64,000 bases of DNA from Terrilactibacillus laevilacticus (GCF_006517395.1 NZ_VDCY01000001.1:248001-312000), one strand, 5' to 3'; numbered from the stretch's first letter, positions 9,421 to 18,950 are shown. Made by a program: numbers and translations. Notes: a model not told the origin generated them from the sequence alone.

Positions 9421-9563
9421 CAATTGGGTAGACGAACGACTCACAAAGAATCTAAGAGTTTAAAGGTTTTAGGTGGGGGAACGGTCTGAAACAGCCTAAT
9501 AGGTTGAACTATCAATTAGATGGGGATGAAGAACCCTACTGACTGAAATTTTATTTTATCTAA
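9421..9563 (-). repeat. Interspersed repeat family A, copy 4 (diverged)
   Basis: On the minus strand the copy shows TTTCAGTCAGTAGGG, TTCTTCATCCCC, a block with CCTATTAGGC and a TTCCCCCACCTAAAA end, in the same order as copy 6. Its left end reaches to about 25 bases before the ftsW start, so it may lie in the ftsW leader. Confidence 0.6.
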
Positions 9564-9588
9564 TTAAATAGATGAATAGGTGATCACC

Positions 9589-10749
9589 ATGTTAAAGAAA
9601 TTATTTCGTCATTATGAGTATTCATTAATTGTAACAATCTGCATGTTGTTAGGCCTTGGCTTGATTATGGTTTACAGTGCAAGTATGGTTGTCTCAGTTT
9701 CAAGATATGAACGCACAAGTGCTTATTTTTTTCAAAGGCAATTGATATGGAGTTGTTTAGGAATATTTGCCGGTTTAGTGGGCATGATTATTCCATATAA
9801 AATTTATATGAAATTCGTTAAACCGATCACGCTTATCACCATATTTTTTCTAATCTTATTATTTGTGGTAGGTCATACTTCGAACAATGCTCAATCTTGG
9901 TTTGCGCTTGGTGGGTTTAATATTCAGCCTTCTGAAATGGCAAAACTGACCGTTATTGTTTACTTGGCTTCCGTCTTTGCCAAAAAACAAGCCTTTATAT
10001 CTAATTTTAAAACGTCCGTATTACCGCCATTAATTCTTATTTGCGTCATTTTTATCCTTGTTGAAGCACAACCCGATTTGGGGACAGCCATGATTATTGC
10101 TGGAGTAGCTGGAACCATTATTATTTGTTCAGGAATTCGTGCTAAACATATTATTACGCTGCTTATTTTGTCATTAATCGCAGTCACTTTAATGTTTACG
10201 TTTATGATTTCAAATGTCCAATCTGATCGTTTTCAGGCTGCTTATGATCCATTTTCGATACAACAAGGTGCAGGAAAACAATTGGTGAATTCTTATATTG
10301 CTATTGCTTCAGGAGGATTTACGGGTAAGGGATTAGGTCAAAGTATTGAGAAAGCAGGTTTTCTACCTGAACCTCATACAGACTTCATTATTGCTATTAT
10401 TGGAGAAGAATTGGGGTTCATCGGGGTCCTATTTGTCATTATCTGCCTAGCCTATCTCGTCTTAAAGGGCATTGTTATAGCTATTCGATGTAAAGATGTT
10501 TTTGGAAGTTTACTCGCAATTGGGGTGTCATCTTTAATTGCGATTCAAACATTTGTCAATTTAGGGGCGGCGACTGGACTGCTACCTATAACGGGTGTTA
10601 CTTTACCTTTTATTAGTTATGGAGGTTCCTCCCTTGTAATGTTATTATTTACTATGGGAGTACTTATAAATATCTCAGCTTTTGTCAACATAAAACGATC
10701 ACATCAAGCAAATCAGGGGGAGAAAGAGAATGCAATTGAGACCCATTAA
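9589..10749 (+). CDS. ftsW: Septal peptidoglycan polymerase FtsW (SEDS family)
   Basis: 386 residues with about ten transmembrane helices. SEDS signatures are present: MVYSAS after the first helix, GGFNIQPSEMAKL, EAQPDLGTAMII, LPEPHTDFIIAIIGEELG and the late GVTLPFISYGGSS. It polymerises glycan strands from lipid II at the division septum with a class B penicillin-binding protein. ATG 9589 was chosen because AGGTGA lies 5-6 bases upstream; a GTG at 9580 overlaps that ribosome site. A second SEDS gene (spoVE) lies at 42.6 kb; order after ylaN and before pycA identifies this one as FtsW. The end overlaps the pycA start by 20 bp. Confidence 0.93.
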   Translation: MLKKLFRHYEYSLIVTICMLLGLGLIMVYSASMVVSVSRYERTSAYFFQRQLIWSCLGIFAGLVGMIIPYKIYMKFVKPITLITIFFLILLFVVGHTSNNAQSWFALGGFNIQPSEMAKLTVIVYLASVFAKKQAFISNFKTSVLPPLILICVIFILVEAQPDLGTAMIIAGVAGTIIICSGIRAKHIITLLILSLIAVTLMFTFMISNVQSDRFQAAYDPFSIQQGAGKQLVNSYIAIASGGFTGKGLGQSIEKAGFLPEPHTDFIIAIIGEELGFIGVLFVIICLAYLVLKGIVIAIRCKDVFGSLLAIGVSSLIAIQTFVNLGAATGLLPITGVTLPFISYGGSSLVMLLFTMGVLINISAFVNIKRSHQANQGEKENAIETH

Positions 10750-13700
10750 GAAACTTTTGGTTGCGAACAGAGGTGAAATTGCGATTCGTGTATTTAGAGC
10801 CTGTAATGAATTACAGATTCGTACCGTCGCAATCTATTCGAAAGAAGATTCCGCTTCATACCATCGTTATAAAGCGGATGAAGCTTACCTTGTAGGAGAA
10901 GGAAAGAAACCGATTGATGCTTATTTAGACATTGAAGGCATTATAAAACTTGCTAAAGATCACGATGTTGATGCTATTCATCCTGGATATGGTTTTTTGT
11001 CAGAAAATGCCGAATTTGCTCGTCGTTGTGAAGAGGAAAACATTATCTTTGTTGGACCAAAACATCAGCATTTGATCACCTTTGGTGATAAATCAAAAGC
11101 TAGAATAGCAGCCATAGAAGCAGGTATTCCAGTCATACCAGGAAGTGAAGGAACGGTTTCTAGTGTTGAAGAAGTGCGTGCTTTCGCTAATGCACACCAA
11201 TATCCAATCATCATTAAAGCAGTACTCGGTGGCGGTGGTCGTGGAATGCGGATCGTGCGCAACGAAAGTGGGCTTGAAGAAGCTTATAATAGAGCAAAAT
11301 CTGAAGCGAAACAAACATTTGGTCAAGACGATGTCTATGTTGAAAAATATATCGAAAATCCTAGACACATTGAAGTTCAAATCTTAGCGGATCAAAATGG
11401 AGAAACCGTTCATTTATTCGAAAGGGATTGTTCAGTCCAACGTCGTCATCAAAAAGTCGTTGAAGTGGCTCCGAGCCGAGCTTTAGATGAGAATGTAAGA
11501 CAAGCGATCTGTGACTCAGCTGTAAAATTAATGAAAAGTGTGAACTATTTAAATGCAGGAACGGTGGAATATCTTGTATCAAGTAACGGAGAGTTCTTCT
11601 TTATTGAGGTCAATCCACGTGTTCAAGTAGAACATACCATAACCGAAATGATTACTGGAGTTGACATCGTTCAATCGCAAATTTTAATTGCAAAAGGATA
11701 TGGATTGCATGAAGATCCGATTCTTATACCAGAACAAAAAGACATCAGTTGGCATGGTTATGCTATACAATGTCGTGTAACAACAGAAGATCCAAGTAAT
11801 AATTTCATGCCAGATACCGGGAAAATTATGGCCTACCGAAGTGGTGGAGGTTTTGGAGTAAGACTGGATGCGGGAAATGCGTTCCAAGGGTCTGTCATTA
11901 CACCTCATTATGATTCACTCTTAGTTAAATTATCAACTCAAGGTCTAACTTTTGAAAAAGCAGCTTCAAAAATGCTGCGTAATCTTAAAGAATTTCGGAT
12001 ACGAGGCGTAAAAACAAACATCGCTTTCTTAGAAAATGTAGTTAAACATAAAGCATTTTTAGAAGGAAAAGTAACGACGTCATTTATTGATTCAACACCT
12101 GAATTATTTGTATTTAGAAAAAGTCTAAATCGTGGAACAAAAATAATAGATTATATTGCCCATACAACGATTAATGGTTACCCTGGTATTCAAAAAGCGA
12201 AGAAAGCTGTTTTTGAAACACCTAAGCTTCCGGTTTTAGATGATGAAGTCATACAGGCGGGTACTAAACAAATTCTGGAGACAGTTGGACCTGAAGGTGT
12301 CGTCGAATGGGTCAAAAAACAGAAGAAAGTTTTGTTAACTGATACGACATTCCGTGACGCACATCAGAGTTTATTGGCTACTCGTGTTAGGAGCCATGAT
12401 TTACTCAAAGTAGCCGATCAAACGGCCCATATGCTTCCTCATCTTTTCTCAAGCGAAGTTTGGGGGGGAGCAACATTTGATACAGCAATTCGTTTCCTAA
12501 AGGAAGATCCTTGGGAGAGACTACGAAATTTACGCAAAAAAATGCCAAATGTACTATTCCAAATGTTGCTCAGAGGTTCAAATGCAGTAGGATATAAAAA
12601 CTATCCTGATAATTTAATTAAAGCTTTTGTCAAACAGGCAGCTGAGAGCGGCGTAGATGTTTTCCGCGTGTTTGATAGTTTAAATTGGATAGAAGGCATG
12701 AAACTTGCCATTGAAGCCGTACGTGAAAATAATAAGATTGCAGAAGCAACTATTTGTTATACAGGTGATATTTTGGATCCTTCAAAAACCAAATATGACT
12801 TGCAATATTACAAAGAATTAGCTAAAAATTTAGAAGCCACTGGTGCACACATCCTTGGAATAAAAGACATGGCTGGTCTATTAAAACCAGAGTCTGCCTA
12901 TGCACTTGTCTCAGCTTTGAAAGAAACGATTGATATTCCGATTCACCTTCATACACATGATACAAGTGGCAATGGTATTTTTACTTATGCGAAGGCTATT
13001 GAGGCTGGCGTTGACATTGTGGATGTTGCCGTCGAAGCGTTATCCGGTCTAACTTCACAACCTAGCGCAAATGCTCTTTATTATGCATTGCAATATAATG
13101 ATAGACAACCAAATGTATCGATAGACGCATTGGAAGAGTTAAGTCATTACTGGGAAAGCGTTCGTAAATTCTATGCACCTTTTGAAAGTGGAATGAAATC
13201 AACTAATTCTGAAATTTATAAATACGAAATGCCGGGTGGGCAATATAGCAATTTAAGACAACAAGCGCAGTCAGTTGGACTTGGTGAAAAATTTGAACAA
13301 GTCAAAGACATGTATCGTCGTGTAAATGATATGTTTGGCAATATTGTTAAAGTAACACCTTCTTCTAAAGTCGTAGGTGATATGGCTCTTTATATGGTGC
13401 AAAATGATCTAGCAGAAGAAGATATTTACAATAAAGGAGAGACACTTGACTTTCCAGACTCTGTTATTTCGTTTTTTAAAGGTGATTTAGGACAACCGTA
13501 TCAAGGATTTCCAAAGAAATTACAAGAAATTGTCTTAAAAGGAAAACCAGCATTAACCGATCGTCCAGGCAAACACTTAGAACCAGTTAATTTTGATAAA
13601 ATTAAAGAGGATCTAGAAAAAGAATTTAATGAGTCGTTTTCTAATGAAGATGTCATATCTGCCGCTCTTTATCCAAAAGTGTTCAAAGATTATTTGAATT

Positions 13701-14170
13701 TCAAAGAGACGTATGGAGATCTTTCAATTCTTGACACACCAACCTTTTTCTATGGGTTAAATATTGGTGAAGAAGTCGAAATCACCATTGGCAAAGGTAA
13801 AACGATCGTAGTGAAACTCGTATCAGTCAGTCAACCTCAGCCTGATGGAACTCGGATTGTCTATTTTGAGTTAAACGGCCAACCACGTGAAGTGATTACG
13901 AAAGACTTAAGTATTGAAACTTCCGTTGTATCGCATCCGAAAGCGGATAAAAATAATCCAAAACAATTAGGAGCTTCGATGCCTGGAACGGTATTAAAAA
14001 TACTAGTTGAAGAAGGGCAAAAAGTGAAAAAAGGCGATCATCTTCTTATTGCTGAAGCGATGAAAATGGAAACAACGGTTCAAGCACCAATAGATGGCGT
14101 CATTCAACGAATTAGTGTTAAAGAAGCGGATGTTATTCAGCCTGGAGATTTACTAATCGAATTAAGTTAA
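10730..14170 (+). CDS. pyc: Pyruvate carboxylase
   Basis: 1146 residues, full length for the single-chain biotin enzyme that makes oxaloacetate from pyruvate, bicarbonate and ATP. In order: biotin carboxylase domain (KKLLVANRGEIAIRVFRAC at the start, GGGGRGM ATP loop near residue 165, EVNPRVQVEHTITE), carboxyltransferase domain (LLTDTTFRDAHQSLLATR near residue 535, then IHLHTHDTSGNG with metal-binding histidines), tetramerisation domain, and a C-terminal biotinyl domain with the biotinylated lysine in EAMKMET near residue 1110. GGGGGAGA lies 6-7 bases upstream of the ATG, inside ftsW, so expression is probably coupled. A strong terminator follows. Confidence 0.97.
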   Translation: MQLRPIKKLLVANRGEIAIRVFRACNELQIRTVAIYSKEDSASYHRYKADEAYLVGEGKKPIDAYLDIEGIIKLAKDHDVDAIHPGYGFLSENAEFARRCEEENIIFVGPKHQHLITFGDKSKARIAAIEAGIPVIPGSEGTVSSVEEVRAFANAHQYPIIIKAVLGGGGRGMRIVRNESGLEEAYNRAKSEAKQTFGQDDVYVEKYIENPRHIEVQILADQNGETVHLFERDCSVQRRHQKVVEVAPSRALDENVRQAICDSAVKLMKSVNYLNAGTVEYLVSSNGEFFFIEVNPRVQVEHTITEMITGVDIVQSQILIAKGYGLHEDPILIPEQKDISWHGYAIQCRVTTEDPSNNFMPDTGKIMAYRSGGGFGVRLDAGNAFQGSVITPHYDSLLVKLSTQGLTFEKAASKMLRNLKEFRIRGVKTNIAFLENVVKHKAFLEGKVTTSFIDSTPELFVFRKSLNRGTKIIDYIAHTTINGYPGIQKAKKAVFETPKLPVLDDEVIQAGTKQILETVGPEGVVEWVKKQKKVLLTDTTFRDAHQSLLATRVRSHDLLKVADQTAHMLPHLFSSEVWGGATFDTAIRFLKEDPWERLRNLRKKMPNVLFQMLLRGSNAVGYKNYPDNLIKAFVKQAAESGVDVFRVFDSLNWIEGMKLAIEAVRENNKIAEATICYTGDILDPSKTKYDLQYYKELAKNLEATGAHILGIKDMAGLLKPESAYALVSALKETIDIPIHLHTHDTSGNGIFTYAKAIEAGVDIVDVAVEALSGLTSQPSANALYYALQYNDRQPNVSIDALEELSHYWESVRKFYAPFESGMKSTNSEIYKYEMPGGQYSNLRQQAQSVGLGEKFEQVKDMYRRVNDMFGNIVKVTPSSKVVGDMALYMVQNDLAEEDIYNKGETLDFPDSVISFFKGDLGQPYQGFPKKLQEIVLKGKPALTDRPGKHLEPVNFDKIKEDLEKEFNESFSNEDVISAALYPKVFKDYLNFKETYGDLSILDTPTFFYGLNIGEEVEITIGKGKTIVVKLVSVSQPQPDGTRIVYFELNGQPREVITKDLSIETSVVSHPKADKNNPKQLGASMPGTVLKILVEEGQKVKKGDHLLIAEAMKMETTVQAPIDGVIQRISVKEADVIQPGDLLIELS

Positions 14171-14195
14171 TAAATCGAATAAAGTTAATCAAACA

Positions 14196-14237
14196 AACCA
14201 AAACCTTCATCATGATTGATGAAGGTTTTGGTTTTTG
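14196..14237 (+). terminator. Terminator of pyc
   Basis: Fifteen-base stem CCAAAACCTTCATCA / TGATGAAGGTTTTGG, 4-base loop, then T5. It separates pyc from the convergent ctaA. Confidence 0.9.
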
Positions 14238-14311
14238 ATTCTAAATAAAATTATAAATGCAGTTGCAAGACAAACGACACTCCAATAGCCGTACATTGGA
14301 GCATCGTTTTG

Positions 14312-15211
14312 TTAAGGTGTATATTTTCGCAAGGTTATCATTGTAAGTCCAACGAGTATTCCAAAGAAGCATGTGACAAAAAATGCATGCAGTAATAAAA
14401 ATACGAGCATCATGTTGGTTTGTATGATGAAAATACCAGAGAGAGCTTGTAAAAATACAAAAACAATAGCAATAACAAGGCCAATAGATAATAAAGGAAT
14501 GTCTTTATATTTTTTAAGTACATAGATAAGAGTCCCTATTAACCAGATAACAAGAATCAGAGCGAGAACGCGATGCAAGTATTGAATGCCCGCCCTGGAT
14601 GCGATGGGTGGTATCCATTCACCGTTACATCTCGGAAAATCTGTACAGCCCAAACTTGAATCGGTGTGTCTTACAAAGGCCCCAGAATAGACTAAAATAT
14701 AGGTATATATGCCAAGGAGAACAAAGTTCCATTTAATCCCTTTTGATAGATCAAAAGATATCCGTCCAGTTTTCCAATAGGTTTTCTCAAAGACAACGAT
14801 CGTAATCAGTAAAACACTTGCAAAGGAAAGTAGCGAAATACCGAAATGAAGGGCTAATACATAGGATGATTGACTCCAAATAACGGCCGCCGCCCCAAGC
14901 AATGCTTGCAGTACAAGAAAAAAGACGGACGAAACAGCTAAAATGCGTGTTTCTTTTGATCGCCATTTAAACCAAACCCAAATAGCTTGAATAACAACAG
15001 CAATTCCAGTTATCCCTGTAACATATCGGTGACTCACCTCGATTATCGTATGTTTTTGGGCCTGGGTTGGGATCACTTCACCATTACAAAGCGGCCAAGA
15101 GGAACCACAACCTGCCTGAGATCCTGTATTCGTCACTAGTGCCCCCATTATTACTACGATTAAAATCATGATAGTGGCAAATACGCTTATATAACGCCAA
15201 ATACGATTCAT
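14312..15211 (-). CDS. ctaA: Heme A synthase
   Basis: 299 residues with eight predicted membrane helices, the Bacillus length. It oxidises the heme O methyl group to the formyl group of heme A, the cofactor of aa3/caa3 oxidases. The two halves each carry the family features: the first cysteine pair in GCGSSWPLCNG after helix 1 and the second in GCTDFPRCNG, and heme-ligand histidines in EVSHR, ALHFG, LHRVLA and LLHAF. It is divergent from ctaB, as in B. subtilis, where both are controlled from the shared region. The ATG has an AAAGGACG-type ribosome site. Confidence 0.95.
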   Translation of the reverse strand: MNRIWRYISVFATIMILIVVIMGALVTNTGSQAGCGSSWPLCNGEVIPTQAQKHTIIEVSHRYVTGITGIAVVIQAIWVWFKWRSKETRILAVSSVFFLVLQALLGAAAVIWSQSSYVLALHFGISLLSFASVLLITIVVFEKTYWKTGRISFDLSKGIKWNFVLLGIYTYILVYSGAFVRHTDSSLGCTDFPRCNGEWIPPIASRAGIQYLHRVLALILVIWLIGTLIYVLKKYKDIPLLSIGLVIAIVFVFLQALSGIFIIQTNMMLVFLLLHAFFVTCFFGILVGLTMITLRKYTP

Positions 15212-15694
15212 ATGTAACGTCCTTTCTTTAAATAGTTATATCGTTTTGGTACTCGATTGTGACTAGTTGGTGTACATCTAATCTTATAGATGAAAGCTCA
15301 TAAAATCATTGTATCGTTATAAGATTTCTTCTAATGAACAACGAAAATAGAAGAAATTCAATTTAATTAACGTGAAACATTATACAAATTTATAAGCATT
15401 CGTTATAATATATTAGTACGCCATGTATAGTAATCTTTTAATCATAACATATTAATAATAAAGAAAGTCGATAGAATATGCAAAGTGAAAGGCATATTTT
15501 TATCAACTTTGTGAACAAAATAAAAACATAAATGTGGCTCTATAAAACTTGACAGCCGTTTTTGGGTAAAGGTGAGATAAGAAAAGTTCATTCATCTAAA
15601 AAAGAAAAAGTATGATAGAAAAATCTTGATGAGAATACTCATAGTTTATAAGAATAGATCTAACGGGAGATAAAATGAAAAAGGCGGTATGAAA
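15212..15694. other. Divergent ctaA-ctaB control region
   Basis: Nearly 480 bases serve two divergent genes. TATAAT sequences occur on each strand around 15376-15410 (plus strand TATAAT near 15405). TTGACA at 15550-15555 precedes ctaB but lacks a clear -10 at the right distance. A perfect 5-bp inverted repeat ATGAG-AATA-CTCAT lies at 15629-15642, close to ctaB. In B. subtilis this region binds ResD; I cannot confirm such sites by eye. Confidence 0.4.
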
Positions 15695-16627
15695 ATGGTA
15701 AAAGCAATTTCCTCCATTCAAGACAGTGAAAAATTGATTCAAGAGGAAGGAAAAGCGACGCTTAGGGATTTTATAACAACATTTAAAATGGGCATCGTCA
15801 ATTCGAATCTTATCACAACCTTCGCGGGATTATGGCTAGGACTTCAATACACGAATGAAGGTTTCTTTGATCGATTGGATTCGATTATTTTTGTTTTACT
15901 TGGAACAGCCTTTATTATAGCAGGCGGCTGTGCATTAAATAATTATATAGACCGAGATATTGATTTGTTAATGGAAAGGACGAAAGAAAGACCATCCGCA
16001 ACCGGACAGATACCTGGCAAACAAGTATTATGGGTTGGGCTAATATTATCACTCATCGGTGTTATATGGTTGGCTTTATCTTCTTACACGGCTGCTTTTT
16101 TTGGACTGATTGGCTTATTTGTTTATGTTGTCATTTATACTTGGTGGTTAAAAAGAACTCATTCGATGAACACCATCGTAGGTTCAATATCAGGAGCAAT
16201 GCCGCCACTGATAGGTTGGGCAGCTATTGATCCTTCTTTAGGATCGATGACGCCGTGGCTAATGTTTCTTATTATGTTTTTATGGCAACCACCCCATTTT
16301 TTAGCACTTGCTATGAAACGTACTGAAGAATATCGGATAGCGGGTATTCCTATGTTACCCGTTGTTGCAGGTTTCGAAATGACAAAGCGACAAATCATTA
16401 TCTATGTTTCTGTTTTACTTCCTGTTTCACTTGTATTGTATCCACTTGGCGTCCTTTATACTGTTTGTGCCGTTATTTTAGGTGTGGGTTGGTTAGTTTT
16501 AGGCATTACAGGATTATATAAAAAGGATGAGAAAATGACGTTAAAATGGGCAAAAGCGATGTTTATTTTTTCCCTTAATTATATGGTTGTTCTTTTTATT
16601 GCTATGATCGTCTCAGTACTCATATAA
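15695..16627 (+). CDS. ctaB: Protoheme IX farnesyltransferase (heme O synthase)
   Basis: 310 residues with eight to nine membrane helices, UbiA superfamily. It adds the farnesyl chain to heme B, making heme O for CtaA. The first prenyl-diphosphate motif is visible as [19 protein letters not shown] near residue 95 and the second conserved stretch [17 protein letters not shown] near residue 195. An ATG 6 bases upstream (15689) is also possible, but AAGGCGG is at better distance from 15695. A terminator follows directly: the structural oxidase genes ctaC-G that follow ctaB in B. subtilis are not here. Confidence 0.93.
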   Translation: MVKAISSIQDSEKLIQEEGKATLRDFITTFKMGIVNSNLITTFAGLWLGLQYTNEGFFDRLDSIIFVLLGTAFIIAGGCALNNYIDRDIDLLMERTKERPSATGQIPGKQVLWVGLILSLIGVIWLALSSYTAAFFGLIGLFVYVVIYTWWLKRTHSMNTIVGSISGAMPPLIGWAAIDPSLGSMTPWLMFLIMFLWQPPHFLALAMKRTEEYRIAGIPMLPVVAGFEMTKRQIIIYVSVLLPVSLVLYPLGVLYTVCAVILGVGWLVLGITGLYKKDEKMTLKWAKAMFIFSLNYMVVLFIAMIVSVLI

Positions 16628-16642
16628 AGATAAGCACTTTAT

Positions 16643-16674
16643 GAAAAAGTCATCGAATGGGATGGCTTTTTTAC
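16643..16674 (+). terminator. Terminator of ctaB
   Basis: Stem AAAAAGTCATC / GATGGCTTTTT with one G-U pair, 6-base loop, ending in T6. Confidence 0.8.
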
Positions 16675-16680
16675 ACTTTT

Positions 16681-16840
16681 AAGTGCGTGTTCAAAAAGGA
16701 AGCAAATTAGAAGCAAGAAGATCAAGGCGGCACTGTTTTGAGGACCGGAATGTAGGTTTTTACTACATGAGGACTGGAAAAACAAGCGGGCGCCGAGATT
16801 CGTACCTTATCATTTGGTGACTTTTTGAACAACCTCTTTA
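16681..16840 (+). repeat. Interspersed repeat family B, copy 1 (short form)
   Basis: 160 bases bounded by imperfect terminal inverted repeats: AAGTGCGTGTTCAAAAAGG on the left and CTTTTTGAACAACCTCTTT on the right. The interior matches copy 3 almost base for base (GAAGCAAGAAGATCAAGGCG, GGACCGGAATGTAGG, GCGGGCGCCGAGATTCG). No coding capacity. The short form lacks the middle found in copies 2 and 4. Confidence 0.85.
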
Positions 16841-16850
16841 AGAAGAATAT

Positions 16851-16934
16851 AAATTCAAGGTATAAAGTGTAAGTCCGTGCTTAGGCCTCTGTCTGCGCCT
16901 TATGGCCTTGCAATCGGCAAGTTTTCTTTATATA
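16851..16934 (+). repeat. Interspersed repeat family C, copy 1 (internally deleted)
   Basis: It starts AATTCAAGGTATAAAGTGTA and ends AATCGGCAAGTTTTCTTTATA; both ends match copies 2 and 3, but about 65 internal bases (the CGATTAAG...GAAGCCG part) are missing. It is adjacent to family B copy 1. Confidence 0.8.
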
Positions 16935-17056
16935 TGTATCGATTAAAGAAATAAATTAAATAATAAGTGGTTCTATTAAGTCATCCAGGCTAAATCATGA
17001 TAAAAATGGTTAAACTGATAGCTAGACTTTGGCACGAAGGAGGCCTAGCATATCTA

Positions 17057-17608
17057 ATGAACGTGAAGTCTTTCGTTTATCATTTTAGTCTAATAAGTTT
17101 AGCCTTGATGCTCCTAATAACCAGTTACTTTATGACTGGTCACACTTTAAATAAAAGTCAGTTGTCAGTGGCAGCAATTGGTGAGTCAAAAAATGAGAAG
17201 CAATTACAATCAATGGAAGTTAGTCATCTTTCTCCTTTAAAACCTGAGGAGAAAGAGATGTTTCTAAAAATAAATAAGGCCAGAAAATTGAAGCACATGC
17301 CATTACTTCAAATGGATTTCGACCTAGCTAGATTAGCCAGATTAAGAGCTGAACAAATTAAGCTGGGTAAAACCATACAACCTATTCAATCAGAGTGGAT
17401 TATCACACACACCCCTCATAAACGTGTATTTGAATTGACAAAAAAGGAAAGTTTGTCCGAAACAACTAATAGACTATATCATAGTTGGATTTTAAAAAAA
17501 GATGGTTATTTCTTAAAACATAATATAAAAGGAACTGTAGGGATTGGTTATGCGGCAGACAGAAACACAAATCAAACCACCTGGGTCATCGTCATGATAG
17601 AAAAATAG
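17057..17608 (+). CDS. Membrane-anchored, degenerate CAP/SCP-like protein
   Basis: 183 residues, probably secreted or membrane-anchored: a hydrophobic segment (FSLISLALMLLITSYFM) near the N terminus and then a soluble domain. The segment FLKINKARKLKHMPLLQMDFDLARLARLRAEQI resembles the first helix of CAP/SCP domains, and the end (GTVGIGYAADRNTNQTTWVIVMI) resembles their last strands. The CAP histidine/glutamate residues seen in the next gene are absent, so any enzymatic or metal role is unlikely. ATG 17057 has AAGGAGG 13 bases upstream; ATG 16997 is an alternative without a ribosome site. The gene is not in the B. subtilis order. Its function is unknown; it may be a diverged duplicate of its neighbour. 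Confidence 0.55.
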   Translation: MNVKSFVYHFSLISLALMLLITSYFMTGHTLNKSQLSVAAIGESKNEKQLQSMEVSHLSPLKPEEKEMFLKINKARKLKHMPLLQMDFDLARLARLRAEQIKLGKTIQPIQSEWIITHTPHKRVFELTKKESLSETTNRLYHSWILKKDGYFLKHNIKGTVGIGYAADRNTNQTTWVIVMIEK

Positions 17609-17689
17609 TTAAGTGTGATATGTCAGACATAACCTGAATTTTCATTTATATCTCAAGGGAAATTCATTTTATATAGAGATAAACGTTGG

Positions 17690-17695
17690 TATAAT
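17690..17695 (+). promoter_or_regulatory. -10 box of the ylbC promoter
   Basis: A consensus TATAAT just before the ylbC ribosome site; TTTATA is 16 bases upstream as a poor -35. If used, transcription would start about at 17702, leaving almost no leader before the ribosome site. Confidence 0.4.
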
Positions 17696-17720
17696 GAATG
17701 ATGAAAGGGGAGTGTGTCTT

Positions 17721-18776
17721 CTGCGTAAAACAAGCTTTATGATATTTTTTATTGCGATTATTGTCTTTGTACTGACATTTGCTTTTACATTGATAGGGCC
17801 ACCAACGAATCAAAAAGTAGATAATAATCATTCCTTAAACATTACAACACCAACTCAATCAACATTTAAGGTTCCTAATAATGGGATATTTTCATATATG
17901 GGAAAGTCAAAAACAGAGATAATAGAGAAATTTGGAGAACCAGAACGTATAGATCCGACAAATGAAGGGTATCAATGGTATATATATGGACGAGGATCTG
18001 AGAAATATATTCAAATTGGAATCGATAATAAATCGGAACACGTGTCGTCGATTTATGCATTAGGAAAACAGTTAAAAACAGACCCTTTTATTATAGAAAA
18101 GAAATCGAGAGATATTTATAAAAAGGTTCCATTATCTGATACAGTTTCGCTTAACTATAAAGGTACTAAAATTGATTTTGAATTTAATGAAGATGATCTT
18201 ATGGTTCGACCGTTAATTAAATTTGGGAAATACTGGGCTCAATTAAATTTTGATCATATGACAGATCGTTTAGTTGGCGTACGATATATGAATGATGAAG
18301 TTTTAGTTCGACAAAGACCTTATTCACTAACTTACATTGGTGGTAGTTTACCAGATCCGTTGAAATTGTCAGACGATGAATGGGATGCAGTAAACCAATC
18401 GGAAGCGATAGAGATATTTGATATCTCGAACATTTTGCGAACAAGATATAACGTTAAACCACTAGATTGGAATAAATCGGCTTCAGATGCAGCATATAAA
18501 CATAGCCAAGAAATGAAAGAAAGAAACTATTTCTCGCATGATTCAAAATGGTCTGGTGATTTGTCAAAAAGGTTACAAAAAGAGAAAGTTCAATTTCAAC
18601 TAGCTGGAGAGAATATTGCCGCAAAATACCCAGACGGGGTAGCAGTTGTTATTGGATGGTTAAACAGTGAAGATCATCGAAAAAATTTACTGAATGATGA
18701 ATTTACTGAGCTAGGAGTTGGTGTATATAAAGATAACTATACACAGGACTTTGTGACTCCATTTTCTACAAAATAA
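17721..18776 (+). CDS. ylbC: CAP-domain protein YlbC with CAP-associated N-terminal domain
   Basis: About 351 residues: a signal/anchor helix (KTSFMIFFIAIIVFVLTFAFTLIG), a CAP-associated domain (GKSKTEIIEKFGEPERID is its typical start), and a C-terminal CAP/SCP domain with RYNVKPLDWNKSASDAAYKHS, NYFSHDS, AGENIA and SEDHRKNLL, so the CAP histidines and glutamate are present. Likely extracytoplasmic; its role is unknown. The start is unusual: AAAGGGGAG (17704-17712) is 8 bases from a CTG at 17721, giving MRKTSFM. The in-frame GTG at 17712 lies inside that ribosome site and ATG 17694 overlaps a TATAAT promoter box. B. subtilis YlbC is about the same length. Confidence 0.85.
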   Translation: MRKTSFMIFFIAIIVFVLTFAFTLIGPPTNQKVDNNHSLNITTPTQSTFKVPNNGIFSYMGKSKTEIIEKFGEPERIDPTNEGYQWYIYGRGSEKYIQIGIDNKSEHVSSIYALGKQLKTDPFIIEKKSRDIYKKVPLSDTVSLNYKGTKIDFEFNEDDLMVRPLIKFGKYWAQLNFDHMTDRLVGVRYMNDEVLVRQRPYSLTYIGGSLPDPLKLSDDEWDAVNQSEAIEIFDISNILRTRYNVKPLDWNKSASDAAYKHSQEMKERNYFSHDSKWSGDLSKRLQKEKVQFQLAGENIAAKYPDGVAVVIGWLNSEDHRKNLLNDEFTELGVGVYKDNYTQDFVTPFSTK

Positions 18777-18788
18777 TAGTTAATGATA

Positions 18789-18816
18789 AGGGCTCCGTTA
18801 AATAGGGGTCTTTTTA
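18789..18816 (+). terminator. Terminator of ylbC
   Basis: Stem AGGGCTCC / GGGGTCTT (several G-U pairs), 8-base loop, then T5. A modest hairpin, but well placed 13 bases after the stop. Confidence 0.6.
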
Positions 18817-18822
18817 ATTTTG

Positions 18823-18851
18823 TTGACAAATGTCGAAAGGGTTGGATAAAA
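18823..18851 (+). promoter_or_regulatory. Promoter of ylbD-ylbE
   Basis: Consensus -35 TTGACA, 17-base spacer, -10 ATAAAA, 100 bases before ylbD. The -10 is weak. Confidence 0.45.
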
Positions 18852-18950
18852 ACTAAATAAATATAAATATTTTAAATTAGGGGAACCATTTTGAATGTCA
18901 ATATTATGATAATAATAGAAGTCAATAATGGTAAGGAAGGGGTGTAACGG

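Noticed and set aside
11093-11387. Open frames of 80-95 codons on either strand inside pyc
   Set aside because: Shadows of the long coding gene; no ribosome sites and wrong codon pattern.
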